Source: Kofleriaceae bacterium (lineage in GTDB: Bacteria; Myxococcota_A; Polyangia; Haliangiales; Haliangiaceae). Taken from it: DNA of 64,000 bases. The position numbers and the translations under genes were made by a program. Positions 46,745 through 59,226 of the stretch are shown one piece after another (position 1 is the stretch's first letter; each line of letters starts with the position of its first letter). The notes below the pieces were generated by a model, which did no database searches, had not been told where the DNA came from, and saw only the letters and a program-made list of their open reading frames with translations. The stretch is taken from positions 1-64,000 of the forward strand of contig JABFXX010000231.1 in NCBI GenBank assembly GCA_013368795.1, written 5' to 3'.

Positions 46745-49146
46745 GGACGACCTCCTCGAAACGCGCGCGAGCGCAGCGAGCTGCCGAGCACCGTCAGCGA
46801 GCTGGCGGGCATCAGGACGGCGGCGATGAGCGGGTGGATGACGCCGGCGATCGCGAGTGCACCGACGGTGATGTTGTAGGCGAGCGAGATGCGGAGGCTG
46901 CGGCGAATCGTCGCGAGCGTCGCGACCGCACCTTCCGCGGTCGCCGCGATCGCCGCGATCGAGGGCGAGCGAAGGACGACGTCGGCGGCCTCGATCGAGA
47001 TCTCGGCGGCGCCCGACACGGCGATGCCGCACGTGGCAGCGGCGATCGCGGCGGCGTCGTTCACGCCGTCGCCGACCATCGCGACCGGGCTCTGGCGGCG
47101 CTGCGCCTCGACCCGCATGCGCTTGCCCTCCGGCGAGACCTCGCCGGTGCAGCGGTCGGCGGGCAGCCCGAGCGCGGCGCCGACCGCACGGGCGACGCGT
47201 GCATCGTCGCCGGACAGGATCTCGAGGTGCCAGCCGAGCCGGGTGAGCGCGTCGACCGCGGCGCGCGCATCGGGGCGGATCGGATCCGCGAGTCCTGCGA
47301 TCGCGACGATCGTACCGTCGACCGCGATCGCGATCGGCGTCTCGGCTGCGCGTGCGGCCTCGGCGATCCAGCGCTCGATATCGTGGCGCGACTCGCGCGC
47401 GCACTGCTTGCGCACCCATGGCGGAGAGCCGACGATCACGCGGCGTCCCTCGACGGTTCCGGTGATGCCTCGGCCGAGCTCCTCGCGGACCTCGGTCGCG
47501 GTCGCCGTCGTCTCGGCGCATGCGGTGATCGCTCGTGCGATCGGATGTGCGCTGCCGCGTTCGAGCGCGGCGGCGAGCGGACGCGCGTCGGTATCGCCTC
47601 GCCACGACGCGACCGCGAGCTGGCCGGCGGTCAGCGTGCCGGTCTTGTCGAGGTACATCGTGCCGGGCGTCGCGAGGCGCTCGAGCGCATCGGCGCCCTT
47701 CACGAGGATGCCGCGGCGTGCGGCGCGGCCGAGCGCGACGGTGACCGCGAGCGGGGTCGCGAGTGCGAGCGCGCATGGACAGGTGACGATCAAAAGTGCC
47801 ATCGCATGCTCCGCCCCGAGCGCCGGCGAGACGAAGCTCCACGCGACAAACGTCAGGATCGACGCGACGGTGACGGTCGGCACGAACCGGCTCGCGATGC
47901 GATCGACGAGGCGCTCGATCGGCGCCTTGCGCGCGGACAGCGCCTCGATGCTCGCGACGAGCGCGCCGACGCGTGTCTGCTCGCCGACGGCGGTCGCGCG
48001 CACGACGAGCGGGCCGGCGACGTTGACCGTACCGGCGTGCACGGTGTCGCCCGGTGCGACATCGACCGGGCGCGCCTCGCCGGTGAGCAGGCCGGCATCG
48101 ATCGCGGAGCGGCCGCGCTCGACGATGCCGTCGACGGCGATCGTGTCGCCGGCGCGAACCTCGATGCGATCGCCCTCGACGATCGACTCGATCGCGACCT
48201 CCTCGATCGTGCCGTCGGCGGAGACGCGGCGCGCACGGCTCGGCGTGAGCGCGAGCAGCAGCTCGGCGGCGGTCGATGCGCGGCGCTGGTGGCGCAGCAC
48301 GATCCAGCGCGCGACGAGCAGCAGGAACACGAGCATCGCGAGGCTGTCGAAGTAGATCTCGCCGACGCCACGGATCACGTTCGCGCTGCCCCACGCGAGG
48401 CCGGCGACGATCCCGATCGAGAGCGGCAGGTCGAGGTGCATCGTGCGCGCGCGCAGCGCCCCGAGCGCGGTCCTGAACATCGGCGTCGCGGCGAAGCCGA
48501 GCGCGGGGACCGCGACGAGCATCGATGCCCACCGGAAGAACGTCGTGTCGGTGGCGCTCATGCTCGCGAACAGACCGGCGTAGAGCGCGATCGCGAGCAA
48601 CATGAGGTTGCCGACCGCGGCGCCGGCGACGCCGAGCTTGACGAGCAGCGCGCGGTCCTCGCGGCGGCGCTGGGTGTCGCGCTCGACGCCGCGATACGGA
48701 TGCGCGGGATGGCCGATCCGATCGAGGTGGCGCGCGACCTGCGCGAGCGAGGTCCGGGCCGGATCCCACGTGACGTCGGCGCGGCTGCGACCGAGGTCGA
48801 CGCGAACGTCGTCGACGCCGGCGAGGCAGCGCGGCGTCGCCTCGACGAGCCACACGCACGCGGTGCAGCGCAGGTCGGCGAGGTAGAGCGCCGCATGCGC
48901 CTTGCCGTCGCCAGAGGTCCGGACGTGGACGCGCTGGAACGCCGGATCGTCGAGCTCGGTATAGCTCTGCGATGTCGTCGTCGCGGGCGCAGCCTCGTCG
49001 CGCAGCGCGTAGAACTGCTCGAGGCCAAAGCCCGAGATCGACTCGTGCACGACCTCGCAGCCGGCGCAGCAGAACTCGCCCGTGCGGCCGGCGGGAATCG
49101 GCAGGCCGCAGTGAGCGCAGCCAGCGAGCGCGACCGCCGCGGTCAC
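46741..49146 (-). CDS. ccoI: Heavy metal (copper) translocating P-type ATPase, CcoI-like
   Basis: [69 protein letters not shown] start at 49146. Confidence 0.93.
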   Translation of the reverse strand: MTAAVALAGCAHCGLPIPAGRTGEFCCAGCEVVHESISGFGLEQFYALRDEAAPATTTSQSYTELDDPAFQRVHVRTSGDGKAHAALYLADLRCTACVWLVEATPRCLAGVDDVRVDLGRSRADVTWDPARTSLAQVARHLDRIGHPAHPYRGVERDTQRRREDRALLVKLGVAGAAVGNLMLLAIALYAGLFASMSATDTTFFRWASMLVAVPALGFAATPMFRTALGALRARTMHLDLPLSIGIVAGLAWGSANVIRGVGEIYFDSLAMLVFLLLVARWIVLRHQRRASTAAELLLALTPSRARRVSADGTIEEVAIESIVEGDRIEVRAGDTIAVDGIVERGRSAIDAGLLTGEARPVDVAPGDTVHAGTVNVAGPLVVRATAVGEQTRVGALVASIEALSARKAPIERLVDRIASRFVPTVTVASILTFVAWSFVSPALGAEHAMALLIVTCPCALALATPLAVTVALGRAARRGILVKGADALERLATPGTMYLDKTGTLTAGQLAVASWRGDTDARPLAAALERGSAHPIARAITACAETTATATEVREELGRGITGTVEGRRVIVGSPPWVRKQCARESRHDIERWIAEAARAAETPIAIAVDGTIVAIAGLADPIRPDARAAVDALTRLGWHLEILSGDDARVARAVGAALGLPADRCTGEVSPEGKRMRVEAQRRQSPVAMVGDGVNDAAAIAAATCGIAVSGAAEISIEAADVVLRSPSIAAIAATAEGAVATLATIRRSLRISLAYNITVGALAIAGVIHPLIAAVLMPASSLTVLGSSLRSRAFRGGRP

Positions 49147-49850
49147 GAGGCACCGCCGTGGCAGGACGGACAGTGGGGCGCTGTCACCTGCGCCGTGCCC
49201 GCATCGTGCCAGCGCAGCGCGAGCGTCGCGGTACCGAGCGCGATCAGCGCGAGCGCGGTGACCGCCGGCATGCGCGCGCGCAGCCGCGCGAACACGGGGC
49301 CGGCGAAGCCGAGCACGCCGACCATTGCCGGGACCGTGCCGAGCCAGAACGCGGCCATGACGAGCGCGCCGGCGCTTGCGTGCGCGGTGCTGCCCGCGGT
49401 GACGACGAACGCCCACAGCCAGCCGCACGGGATGAGCCCGGTCAGCGTACCCATGAGCCACGCGCGCGTCTGCGGCTTGCGCGTCCTCAGCTGGACGAGC
49501 GCCGACGAGAACGCCGGGCGCTTCGCGGTGCGCTCGCGTGCGAGCCAGCGAATGCCGAGCGCGCGCGCGGCGTGGACGAGGCCGACCGCGATCACGGCAC
49601 CACCCGCCGTCAGCATCGCGATCCGCTGGACGCCGGAGAGGCGACCCGCGAGATCGAGCGCGCCGCCGAGGAGGCCGGCGAGCGCACCGAGCAGGCCATA
49701 CGTCGTGAGCCGGCCGAGCGAGTGTGCGAGCGCGAGCCGCATCGAGCGCGCGCCGCCGTGCAGGCCGACGAGCGGTCCGCACATCGCGACGCAGTGCAGG
49801 CTGCCGAGCGCGCTCGTCGCGACGATGCCGGCGAGGAGGGCAGGACTCAT
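49143..49850 (-). CDS. Sulfite exporter TauE/SafE family protein (cytochrome biogenesis-associated)
   Basis: [32 protein letters not shown]...[18 protein letters not shown]...[11 protein letters not shown]. Confidence 0.92.
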   Translation of the reverse strand: MSPALLAGIVATSALGSLHCVAMCGPLVGLHGGARSMRLALAHSLGRLTTYGLLGALAGLLGGALDLAGRLSGVQRIAMLTAGGAVIAVGLVHAARALGIRWLARERTAKRPAFSSALVQLRTRKPQTRAWLMGTLTGLIPCGWLWAFVVTAGSTAHASAGALVMAAFWLGTVPAMVGVLGFAGPVFARLRARMPAVTALALIALGTATLALRWHDAGTAQVTAPHCPSCHGGAS

Positions 49851-49987
49851 CGCGCCTCGGTCTTGTAGGACGGCAGCACGCGAGACTGGTCGCTGCCGTT
49901 CGCGACGACCATCAGGACGATCGCCGCGATCATGTTGATCGCGAGCAAGCCGATGATCGCGATGAGCCACTTCGTTCCGGGCTTCAT
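49847..49987 (-). CDS. 46-aa CcoH/FixH N-terminus-like membrane peptide
   Basis: [50 protein letters not shown] coupled both sides; absent from ORF track. Confidence 0.75.
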   Translation of the reverse strand: MKPGTKWLIAIIGLLAINMIAAIVLMVVANGSDQSRVLPSYKTEAR

Positions 49988-51351
49988 TTCGTTCCTCCAT
50001 CGGGACCGAGCAGCGTCACCGTGATGATGCGGCTGAATCCCTCGGTGTCATGGATCTTCAAGTACGCGCGGCGCTTGCCCGCGACGAACGACGTCCGCGG
50101 CACGTCGACAAACAACGGCACCTCGAGCGACTTGTGCGGCGCGAGCTCGTACGACGGCTGCGCGCGTAGCGACGCGTCCGGCGTGTCGACGAGCACGATG
50201 AAGTACTTCTTCGGCGCGTCGGTCCCGTTCTCGAGCTTGATCCGCGCCTGCGCCGAGATCGAGCCATCGGGCAGCTCGACGAAGCTCGGCCCGTTCACGC
50301 GCTCGACCCACACCTCGGTGCCGGTCCGGCGCGCGACGACGAACGCGAGCATGCCCGCGCACAGCACGAGCACCGCCGGATAGACGATCGTCCGCAGCCG
50401 CAGCAGCGCGCGCGGCTTGCCGGCGAGCTCGTCCTGCGATGTATAGCGGATGAGGCCGCGCTTGCGGTCGAGCTTGTCCATCACCGCATCGCACGCGTCG
50501 ATGCACTGCGCGCAACCGACGCACTCCATCTGCAGGCCGTTGCGGATGTCGATGCCCGTCGGGCAGACCGCGACGCACGCGCTGCAGTCGACGCAATCGC
50601 CGACGGTGCTGAGCACCGGCAGCTTCTTCTTCTTGCCGCGCGGCTCGCCGCGAGCTTCGTCGTAGCCGACGATCAGCGACTGGCGGTCGAGCAGCACCGA
50701 CTGCAGCCGGCCGTATGGGCACGCGACAATGCACATCTGCTCGCGGAACCAGCCGAAGTCGGCCAGCATCAGCGCGCTCGTGCCGAGCACGATGGCAAAG
50801 CCAACCGGGTGCTCGAGCGGCGAGCGGAACACCCAGGTCTCGAGCCGGTCCGTGCCGACGAAGTATGCGAGGAACACGTTCGACAGCGCGAACGCGAGCG
50901 CGGAGAACACTGTCCACTTGACGACCTTGCGCACACGGCTCGTGTGCTGACCGCGATAGCCCTCGAGCCAGCGCTCGATCGGGCGGAACACGTGCTCGAG
51001 ATACACCGTCTGCGGGCAGCCCCAGCCGCACCACACGCGACCCCACAGCGCGGTCACCAGGAACACGGCGATCGCGATCGTGAGCCCGACGAGCGCGAGC
51101 ACGAAGCCGTCGCTCGGCCGGAACACCGTGCCGAAGAAGTCGAGCTCGCGGTCGACGAGATCGATCATGAACGCGGGCCGACCGCCGATGCGAATGCGCG
51201 GCAACAGCACGAACAGCGCGATCAGCGCGTAGCCGACGATCTGGCGGCGGCGCATGAAGCGGCCGGGCGCCGGCTTCGGCGTGATCCAGCGCCGGGTGCC
51301 GTCGCGGTTGAGCGTCGACAGCACCTGCTCGGGGGCGAGGTTCGTCGTCAT
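49984..51351 (-). CDS. ccoG: cbb3 oxidase accessory protein CcoG (4Fe-4S)
   Basis: RVWCGWGCPQTVYLEHVFRPIERW; CVDCSACVAVCPTGIDIRNGLQMECVGCAQCIDACD. Confidence 0.96.
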   Translation of the reverse strand: MTTNLAPEQVLSTLNRDGTRRWITPKPAPGRFMRRRQIVGYALIALFVLLPRIRIGGRPAFMIDLVDRELDFFGTVFRPSDGFVLALVGLTIAIAVFLVTALWGRVWCGWGCPQTVYLEHVFRPIERWLEGYRGQHTSRVRKVVKWTVFSALAFALSNVFLAYFVGTDRLETWVFRSPLEHPVGFAIVLGTSALMLADFGWFREQMCIVACPYGRLQSVLLDRQSLIVGYDEARGEPRGKKKKLPVLSTVGDCVDCSACVAVCPTGIDIRNGLQMECVGCAQCIDACDAVMDKLDRKRGLIRYTSQDELAGKPRALLRLRTIVYPAVLVLCAGMLAFVVARRTGTEVWVERVNGPSFVELPDGSISAQARIKLENGTDAPKKYFIVLVDTPDASLRAQPSYELAPHKSLEVPLFVDVPRTSFVAGKRRAYLKIHDTEGFSRIITVTLLGPDGGTK

Positions 51352-51974
51352 GGCGCCTTGAACGGGTCGACGGGATGGCCCTGCGGCTCCTTGCCCGGGA
51401 CGTTCGTGTTCCGCAGCGAGATCGCGAACGCCGCCGCGGCGAGCACGTCGGTCGCCGGCAGCTGCTCGCCCCACGCGAGCATCGCGGTGCCGGGCGCGCC
51501 GTTGGACACGGTGTTGTAGATGTCCATGCGCGTCGAGCCGTGGATCTGGAACCCGTCGGTCAGGTTCGGACCGATGAGGCCGTGGCCGTCCTCGGTGTGG
51601 CAGCTCGCGCAGCGCGTCTTGAAGATCTGCTTGCCCTTCTCGACCGTCTTCGGATCCTTCGACTCGCGAGCGAGCACGTTCTCGTCGACGTTCGCGGCCT
51701 CCGCGGCCTCGCGCAGCGCCTTCTTGTCGTTGTACTCGGCGAGCTCGCGCGCGTACTGCTGGTCCGGCGTCGAGCCCCACGGCGCGACGTGGAACCACAC
51801 CCAGTAGCCGGCGGCGAACACGATCGCGGCCCAGAAGCCGGTGAGCCACCAGCCGGGCATCGGGTTGTCGTATTCCTGGATCCCGTCGTAGGCGTGATCC
51901 ATGAGCGGCGCGTCGTCGGTCGTCGTCTCGGCGACCCCGGACTCGGCGGTCGGAAGGTGAACGGGAGGTGTCAC
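51348..51974 (-). CDS. ccoP: cbb3 oxidase subunit III CcoP, mono-heme form
   Basis: YDGIQEYDNPMPGWWLTGFWAAIVFAAGYWVWFH; only one CXXCH (CASCH). Confidence 0.94.
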   Translation of the reverse strand: MTPPVHLPTAESGVAETTTDDAPLMDHAYDGIQEYDNPMPGWWLTGFWAAIVFAAGYWVWFHVAPWGSTPDQQYARELAEYNDKKALREAAEAANVDENVLARESKDPKTVEKGKQIFKTRCASCHTEDGHGLIGPNLTDGFQIHGSTRMDIYNTVSNGAPGTAMLAWGEQLPATDVLAAAAFAISLRNTNVPGKEPQGHPVDPFKAP

Positions 51975-52153
51975 GGGCGATCTCCTGCGTCGTCGGCGAG
52001 TGGGAGCTGAGCGGCGTGCGCGTGCTCGGCAGCGCGGCGCTTGCCGCCGTGGCGGACCGCGACCGCGGCGAACACGGCGACGAAGAGCACGAGCGCGAGC
52101 TCGGCGAAATGGGTCGGTGTCAATGCAGACACCAGCTCGGATAGCCGGATCAC
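51971..52153 (-). CDS. ccoQ: cbb3 oxidase small subunit CcoQ-like
   Basis: GTG start VIRLSELVSALTPTHFAELALVLFVAVFAAVAVRHGGKRRAAEHAHAAQLPLADDAGDRP; 4-nt overlaps both sides. Confidence 0.8.
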   Translation of the reverse strand: MIRLSELVSALTPTHFAELALVLFVAVFAAVAVRHGGKRRAAEHAHAAQLPLADDAGDRP

Positions 52154-54309
52154 TGGATACCTCCTTGCGTGCTCTTGCGGATGTCGACGCCGAGCCGCTG
52201 CATGTACGCGATGAGTGCCATCACCTCCTTGCTCTGCATCCCTGCCGGACCGCCCTGCGTTTGCAGCTGGCCGGCGAGCGTCGTCGCCTGATCGCGCGCC
52301 ATTTGCGCGCCGTGCTGGAGCGCCTCCGCGCCGTACGGCACGCCGAGCATCGCCATCGCGTCGATGCGGCGCTGGATGACATCCCACTCGATGTCGTCGT
52401 GGAGCAGGTGCGGGTAGCTCGGCATGACCGAGCCCGGCGACGTGTTGCGCGGGTTCTCGAAGTGCCGCAGGTGCCAGAGCTCGTCGCGCCGGCCGCCCTC
52501 GCGCGCGAGGTCAGGGCCCGTGCGCTTGCTGCCCCACTGGAACGGATGGTCGTAGATGAACTCGCCGGGCCGCGAGTACTCGGCGGGCTTGCCGTTCATG
52601 CCGTAGCGGACCGTCTCGTCGAGGAACGGCCGCACCATCTGCGAGTGGCAGTTGTAACAACCCTCGCGGATGTAGATGTCGCGGCCGTAGAGCTCGAGCG
52701 GCGTGTACGGCTTGACGCTCGCGATGCGCGGCACGTTGTCGCCGATGAGGAACGTCGGCAGGATCTCGAACAGCGACGCGATGACGACCGCGAGCGTGAC
52801 GAGCACGGTGAACAGCGCCGGCAGGCCCTCCCACTTGCGGTGCCAGTGGGTCTTCGCCTCGGCCTTCGCCGCCGCCTTCACCTCGCGGATCATCGGCGGC
52901 ACGCTGACCTCGACCTCCTCGTACGTCGCCGGGCGCGACTTCCAGGTCTTGTAGATGTTGTAGGCGCCGATCGCGAGGCCCGTGATGTAGAGCGAGCCGC
53001 CGATGGCGCGCAGCCAGTACATCGGCACGAGGCGCGTCACCGTCTCGAGGAAGTCGGGATACATGAGGCGGCCGGTGTGGTCGAACGCGCGCCACATGAG
53101 GCCCTGCGTGATGCCCGCGGCCCACATCGCGACGACGTAGATGACGATGCCGATCGTCGCGACCCAGAAGTGCGTCGTCGCGAGCTTCTTCGAGTAGAGC
53201 TTGGTCTGGTACAGGCGCGGGACGAGCCAGTAGATCATCCCGAACACCATGAAACCGACCCAGCCGAGCGCGCCGGCGTGGACGTGGGCGATGTTCCAGT
53301 CCGTGTAGTGCGACAGCGCGTTGACGCTCTTCACCGAGAGCATCGGGCCCTCGAACGTCGCCATGCCGTAGAACGTGATGCCGACGACGAAGAACTTGAG
53401 GACCGGGTCCTCGGCGACGCGATTCCATGCGCCGCGCAGCGTGAGCAGGCCGTTCAGCATGCCGCCCCACGACGGCATCCACAGCATCACGCTGAAGATC
53501 ATGCCGAGGGTCGAGGCCCACTGCGGCAGCGCCGTGTAGTGCAAATGGTGCGGGCCCGCCCAGATGTAGATGAAGACGAGCGACCAGAAGTGGAGGATCG
53601 ACAGCCGGTAGCTGAACACCGGCCGCTCCGCTGCCTTCGGCAGGAAGTAGTACATGAGGCCGAGGAACGGCGTCGTCAGCACGAACGCGACGGCGTTGTG
53701 GCCGTACCACCACTGCATGAACGCGTCCTGCACGCCGGCGAACAGCGAGTAGCTCTTGAACATGCCCGCGGGGATCGCGAGGTTGTTGAAGATGTGGAGG
53801 ACCGCGATCGTGATGATCGACGCGATGTAGAACCACAGCGCGACGTAGAGGTGCTTCTCGCGGCGATCGCGCACCATCGCGAAGAAGTTGACGGCGAACG
53901 CGACCCACACGACCGCGATCGCGAGATCGATCGGCCACTCGAGCTCGGCGTACTCCTTCGCCTGGGTGAAGCCGAGCGGCAGCGTGATCGCGGCCGCGAC
54001 GATGATCAGCTGCCAGCCCCAGAAGTGGAACTTCGACAGCCACTCGATCGGTCGCGCCTTGAGCAGTCGCTGCGACGAGTAGTAGACGGCCGCGAAGATG
54101 CCGTTGCCCGCGAATGCGAAGATCACCGCATTCGTGTGCAAGGGACGCAGGCGGCCGAACGAGAAGTACGGCGCGAAGTTCAGGCTCGGTAGCGCGAGTT
54201 GCAGCGCGCACCACAGGCCGACGAGCATGCCCACGGCACCCCACACGATCGTGGCGGTGACGAACTTGCGGACGATCGCGTCGTCGTAGCGAAGACTGGC
54301 GTTCGACAT
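52150..54309 (-). CDS. ccoNO: cbb3 cytochrome c oxidase CcoN-CcoO fusion
   Basis: CcoN core (LHTNAVIFAFAGNGIFAAVYYSSQRL; GHNAVAF; IWAGPHHLHYTALPQW) continuous with CcoO (DIYIREGCYNCHSQMVRPFLDETVRYG) in one 719-aa ORF. Confidence 0.96.
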   Translation of the reverse strand: MSNASLRYDDAIVRKFVTATIVWGAVGMLVGLWCALQLALPSLNFAPYFSFGRLRPLHTNAVIFAFAGNGIFAAVYYSSQRLLKARPIEWLSKFHFWGWQLIIVAAAITLPLGFTQAKEYAELEWPIDLAIAVVWVAFAVNFFAMVRDRREKHLYVALWFYIASIITIAVLHIFNNLAIPAGMFKSYSLFAGVQDAFMQWWYGHNAVAFVLTTPFLGLMYYFLPKAAERPVFSYRLSILHFWSLVFIYIWAGPHHLHYTALPQWASTLGMIFSVMLWMPSWGGMLNGLLTLRGAWNRVAEDPVLKFFVVGITFYGMATFEGPMLSVKSVNALSHYTDWNIAHVHAGALGWVGFMVFGMIYWLVPRLYQTKLYSKKLATTHFWVATIGIVIYVVAMWAAGITQGLMWRAFDHTGRLMYPDFLETVTRLVPMYWLRAIGGSLYITGLAIGAYNIYKTWKSRPATYEEVEVSVPPMIREVKAAAKAEAKTHWHRKWEGLPALFTVLVTLAVVIASLFEILPTFLIGDNVPRIASVKPYTPLELYGRDIYIREGCYNCHSQMVRPFLDETVRYGMNGKPAEYSRPGEFIYDHPFQWGSKRTGPDLAREGGRRDELWHLRHFENPRNTSPGSVMPSYPHLLHDDIEWDVIQRRIDAMAMLGVPYGAEALQHGAQMARDQATTLAGQLQTQGGPAGMQSKEVMALIAYMQRLGVDIRKSTQGGIQ

Positions 54310-54324
54310 CGCCCGCGCTGCATC

Positions 54325-54339
54325 GCAACTCCCGTGCCC
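54325..54339 (-). promoter_or_regulatory. Candidate sigma54-type promoter GGGCACGGGAGTTGC (ccoNO)
   Basis: GG-N10-GC, TTGCG at -12; 31 nt from dyad 54370-54382; -12 C 16 nt from ATG. Confidence 0.55.
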
Positions 54340-54448
54340 GCGCGTACGTGCCCTCCCGTACGCATTGCGCGCAACTCTTGCGTCGATCAGGGGTCGCGCA
54401 GCAACCGGTGCGCGAGTTCGCGTACGGGAGCCCGCGTACGCGTGGCAC
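54334..54448. repeat. Approximately 30-bp imperfect inverted duplication centred on the ccoNO/mini-ORF divergent promoter
   Basis: 11-bp perfect arms CTCCCGTACGC (54353-54363) / GCGTACGGGAG (54420-54430), plus CGCGTACG and GTGCC blocks; four CGTACG palindromes at 54343, 54357, 54421, 54435, symmetric about 54391.5. Confidence 0.8.
54370..54382 (-). promoter_or_regulatory. Dyad UAS candidate CGCAACTCTTGCG (perfect palindromic arms)
   Basis: CGCAA-CTC-TTGCG. Confidence 0.65.
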
Positions 54449-54458
54449 GCCCGGTGCT
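54443..54458 (+). promoter_or_regulatory. Candidate sigma54-type promoter TGGCACGCCCGGTGCT (mini-ORF)
   Basis: Perfect TGGCACG, GG-N10-GC; 16 nt to ATG 54473; 31 nt from degenerate dyad 54400-54412 (AGCAACCGGTGCG). Confidence 0.5.
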
Positions 54459-54472
54459 CTCACGCGGCGGTC

Positions 54473-54583
54473 ATGGAAACTCGCCAGCGCAGAGACTCAT
54501 GGGCCATCCCCTTCGAAGTGATCCTGTGGACCACCTACGGCGTCGGGCTGATCATGGTGATGGTCGTCGTGCTGATGCACTGA
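54473..54583 (+). CDS. 36-aa single-TM peptide divergent from ccoNO
   Basis: METRQRRDSWAIPFEVILWTTYGVGLIMVMVVVLMH*; mirror-image promoter with ccoNO. Confidence 0.6.
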   Translation: METRQRRDSWAIPFEVILWTTYGVGLIMVMVVVLMH

Positions 54584-54587
54584 CGCG

Positions 54588-56508
<1,921 letters not shown>

Positions 56509-56519
<11 letters not shown>

Positions 56520-57609
56520 CGAACCTCACGACGAAGATGGTCCCCGGATTTGCGTCCTCGATCCAGATCGAGCCGCCCTGCGCCGCGGTCGCGACCTTGC
56601 AGAATGCGAGGCCGAGGCCGTGCCCGGCGCGACCGCTCGTGCCGCGGACGAACCGTTCGAAGACCTGCGCGCGCAGCTCCTCGGGGATGCCGGCGCCGGC
56701 ATCGGCGATCCGGATCTCGACGCGCGAGTCGACCAGCCGCGCAGAGATGCGGACGCTCGAGTCCTCGGGCGCGTGACGGATCGCGTTGTCGACGATGTTC
56801 TCGATCACCCGTCGCACGAGATCGGCGTCGGCCTTTGCCGCGAGCGCAGGGGCGTCGACCTCGAGCGTCACGTTCGAGGCGCGCGCGCGTACCTCCATCG
56901 CCGTCACGATGTCCGCGACGAGCGGCGGCAGGACGACCCGGTCGAGCTTGGGCGCGAGCGCTCCCTCGTCGTCCTTGCTGAGATCGAGGAGGTTGCCGAT
57001 CATCCGCGAGAGCGCGCGCGTGTCCGACTGGATCTGCGACGCGGCGCTGCGCCCTCGCTCGGTCGCACCCGGATCGCGGGCGACGCGCTGCGCGTTCAGC
57101 TCGATCGCGTGGACCGGGTTCTTGAGGTCATGGACGAGGAACGCGATCAACTGCTCGCGCTGGAGCTGCAGCCGCATCACGTCGTCGCGCTGCTTGCGGA
57201 TGAGCTCGTACAGCTCGGTGCGCTCGGCGGAGATCCGGCGCAGCTTCATCGCCGCCTCGACGCGCATCACCAGCTCGTTGGGCCGGAATGGCTTCGTGAT
57301 GTAGTCGTCGCCGCCGGCGAGCTTTGCGCGGTCGAACGTGTCGACGTCGCGCTGCGCCGTGACGAACAGGATCGGGACGTCGGTGCCGCCGGGAAGCGCT
57401 CGCATCCGCTGGCAGGCGACGACGCCGTCCATCCCGGGCATCCGAACATCGAGCAGCACGCAGTCGGGATGCTCGCGCTCGAACGCCGCGATGCCCGCCT
57501 CGCCGCTCGGCGCGAGGACGACACGGTAATCCTCGTCCTCGAGCGTGGCCTGGGCGAGCGCGCGATTCTCTGCGTTGTCGTCGACGACAAGCACGACCGC
57601 CTGACTCAT
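56509..57609 (-). CDS. REC-histidine kinase
   Basis: VVLVVDDNAENRALAQATLEDEDYRVVLAPSGEAG; LIAFLVHDLKNPVHAIELNAQRV; GHGLGLAFCKVATAAQGG. Confidence 0.92.
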
Positions 57610-57716
57610 GATCGCGGCAGACCTTAGCAGACGCGCAGCGTAGGCATGTCGGCTGCACTCGCCGAGCGGTGTTTCGGGGCTAGACGCCACCCGGTCGAAA
57701 ATCTTGCATCGAAACG

Positions 57717-57729
57717 CGCAATTCCTGCA
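57717..57729. promoter_or_regulatory. Dyad CGCAATTCCTGCA (9/10)
   Basis: Divergent gap between REC-HK and NtrC genes. Confidence 0.45.
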
Positions 57730-57745
57730 TGCCGTTGCGGGCTGA

Positions 57746-57758
57746 CGCATGTTTTGCA
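57746..57758 (+). promoter_or_regulatory. Degenerate dyad CGCATGTTTTGCA (8/10)
   Basis: 31 nt upstream of GG 57790, the position predicted by the model. Confidence 0.4.
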
Positions 57759-57788
57759 CGTTTTGAGTCGTAACTAGTTGGATTGTCC

Positions 57789-57804
57789 TGGCACGATCGT
57801 CGCT
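57789..57804 (+). promoter_or_regulatory. Candidate sigma54-type element TGGCACGATCGTCGCT (ntrC-like gene)
   Basis: Perfect TGGCACG, GG-N10-GC; weak -12; 14 nt to ATG 57817. Confidence 0.4.
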
Positions 57805-57816
57805 ACGAGGTCACTT

Positions 57817-59222
<1,406 letters not shown>

Positions 59223-59226
<4 letters not shown>

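Noticed and set aside
46507-49938. 1143-aa plus ORF over ccoI and SafE genes
   Set aside because: Shadow frame; no recognisable domain.
52000-54192. 730-aa plus ORF antisense to ccoNO
   Set aside because: Shadow frame of a highly conserved gene.
54370-54395. Possible FNR/FixK box near ccoNO (TTGCGTCGATCAGG)
   Set aside because: Does not match TTGAT-N4-ATCAA; only a half-site, and the CGCAA-CTC-TTGCG dyad explains it better.
57674-57690. TGGCGTCTAGCCCCG as sigma54 promoter of the REC-HK at 57609
   Set aside because: GG-N10-CG, spacing 28 from dyad 57717, and an implausibly long leader relative to the others.
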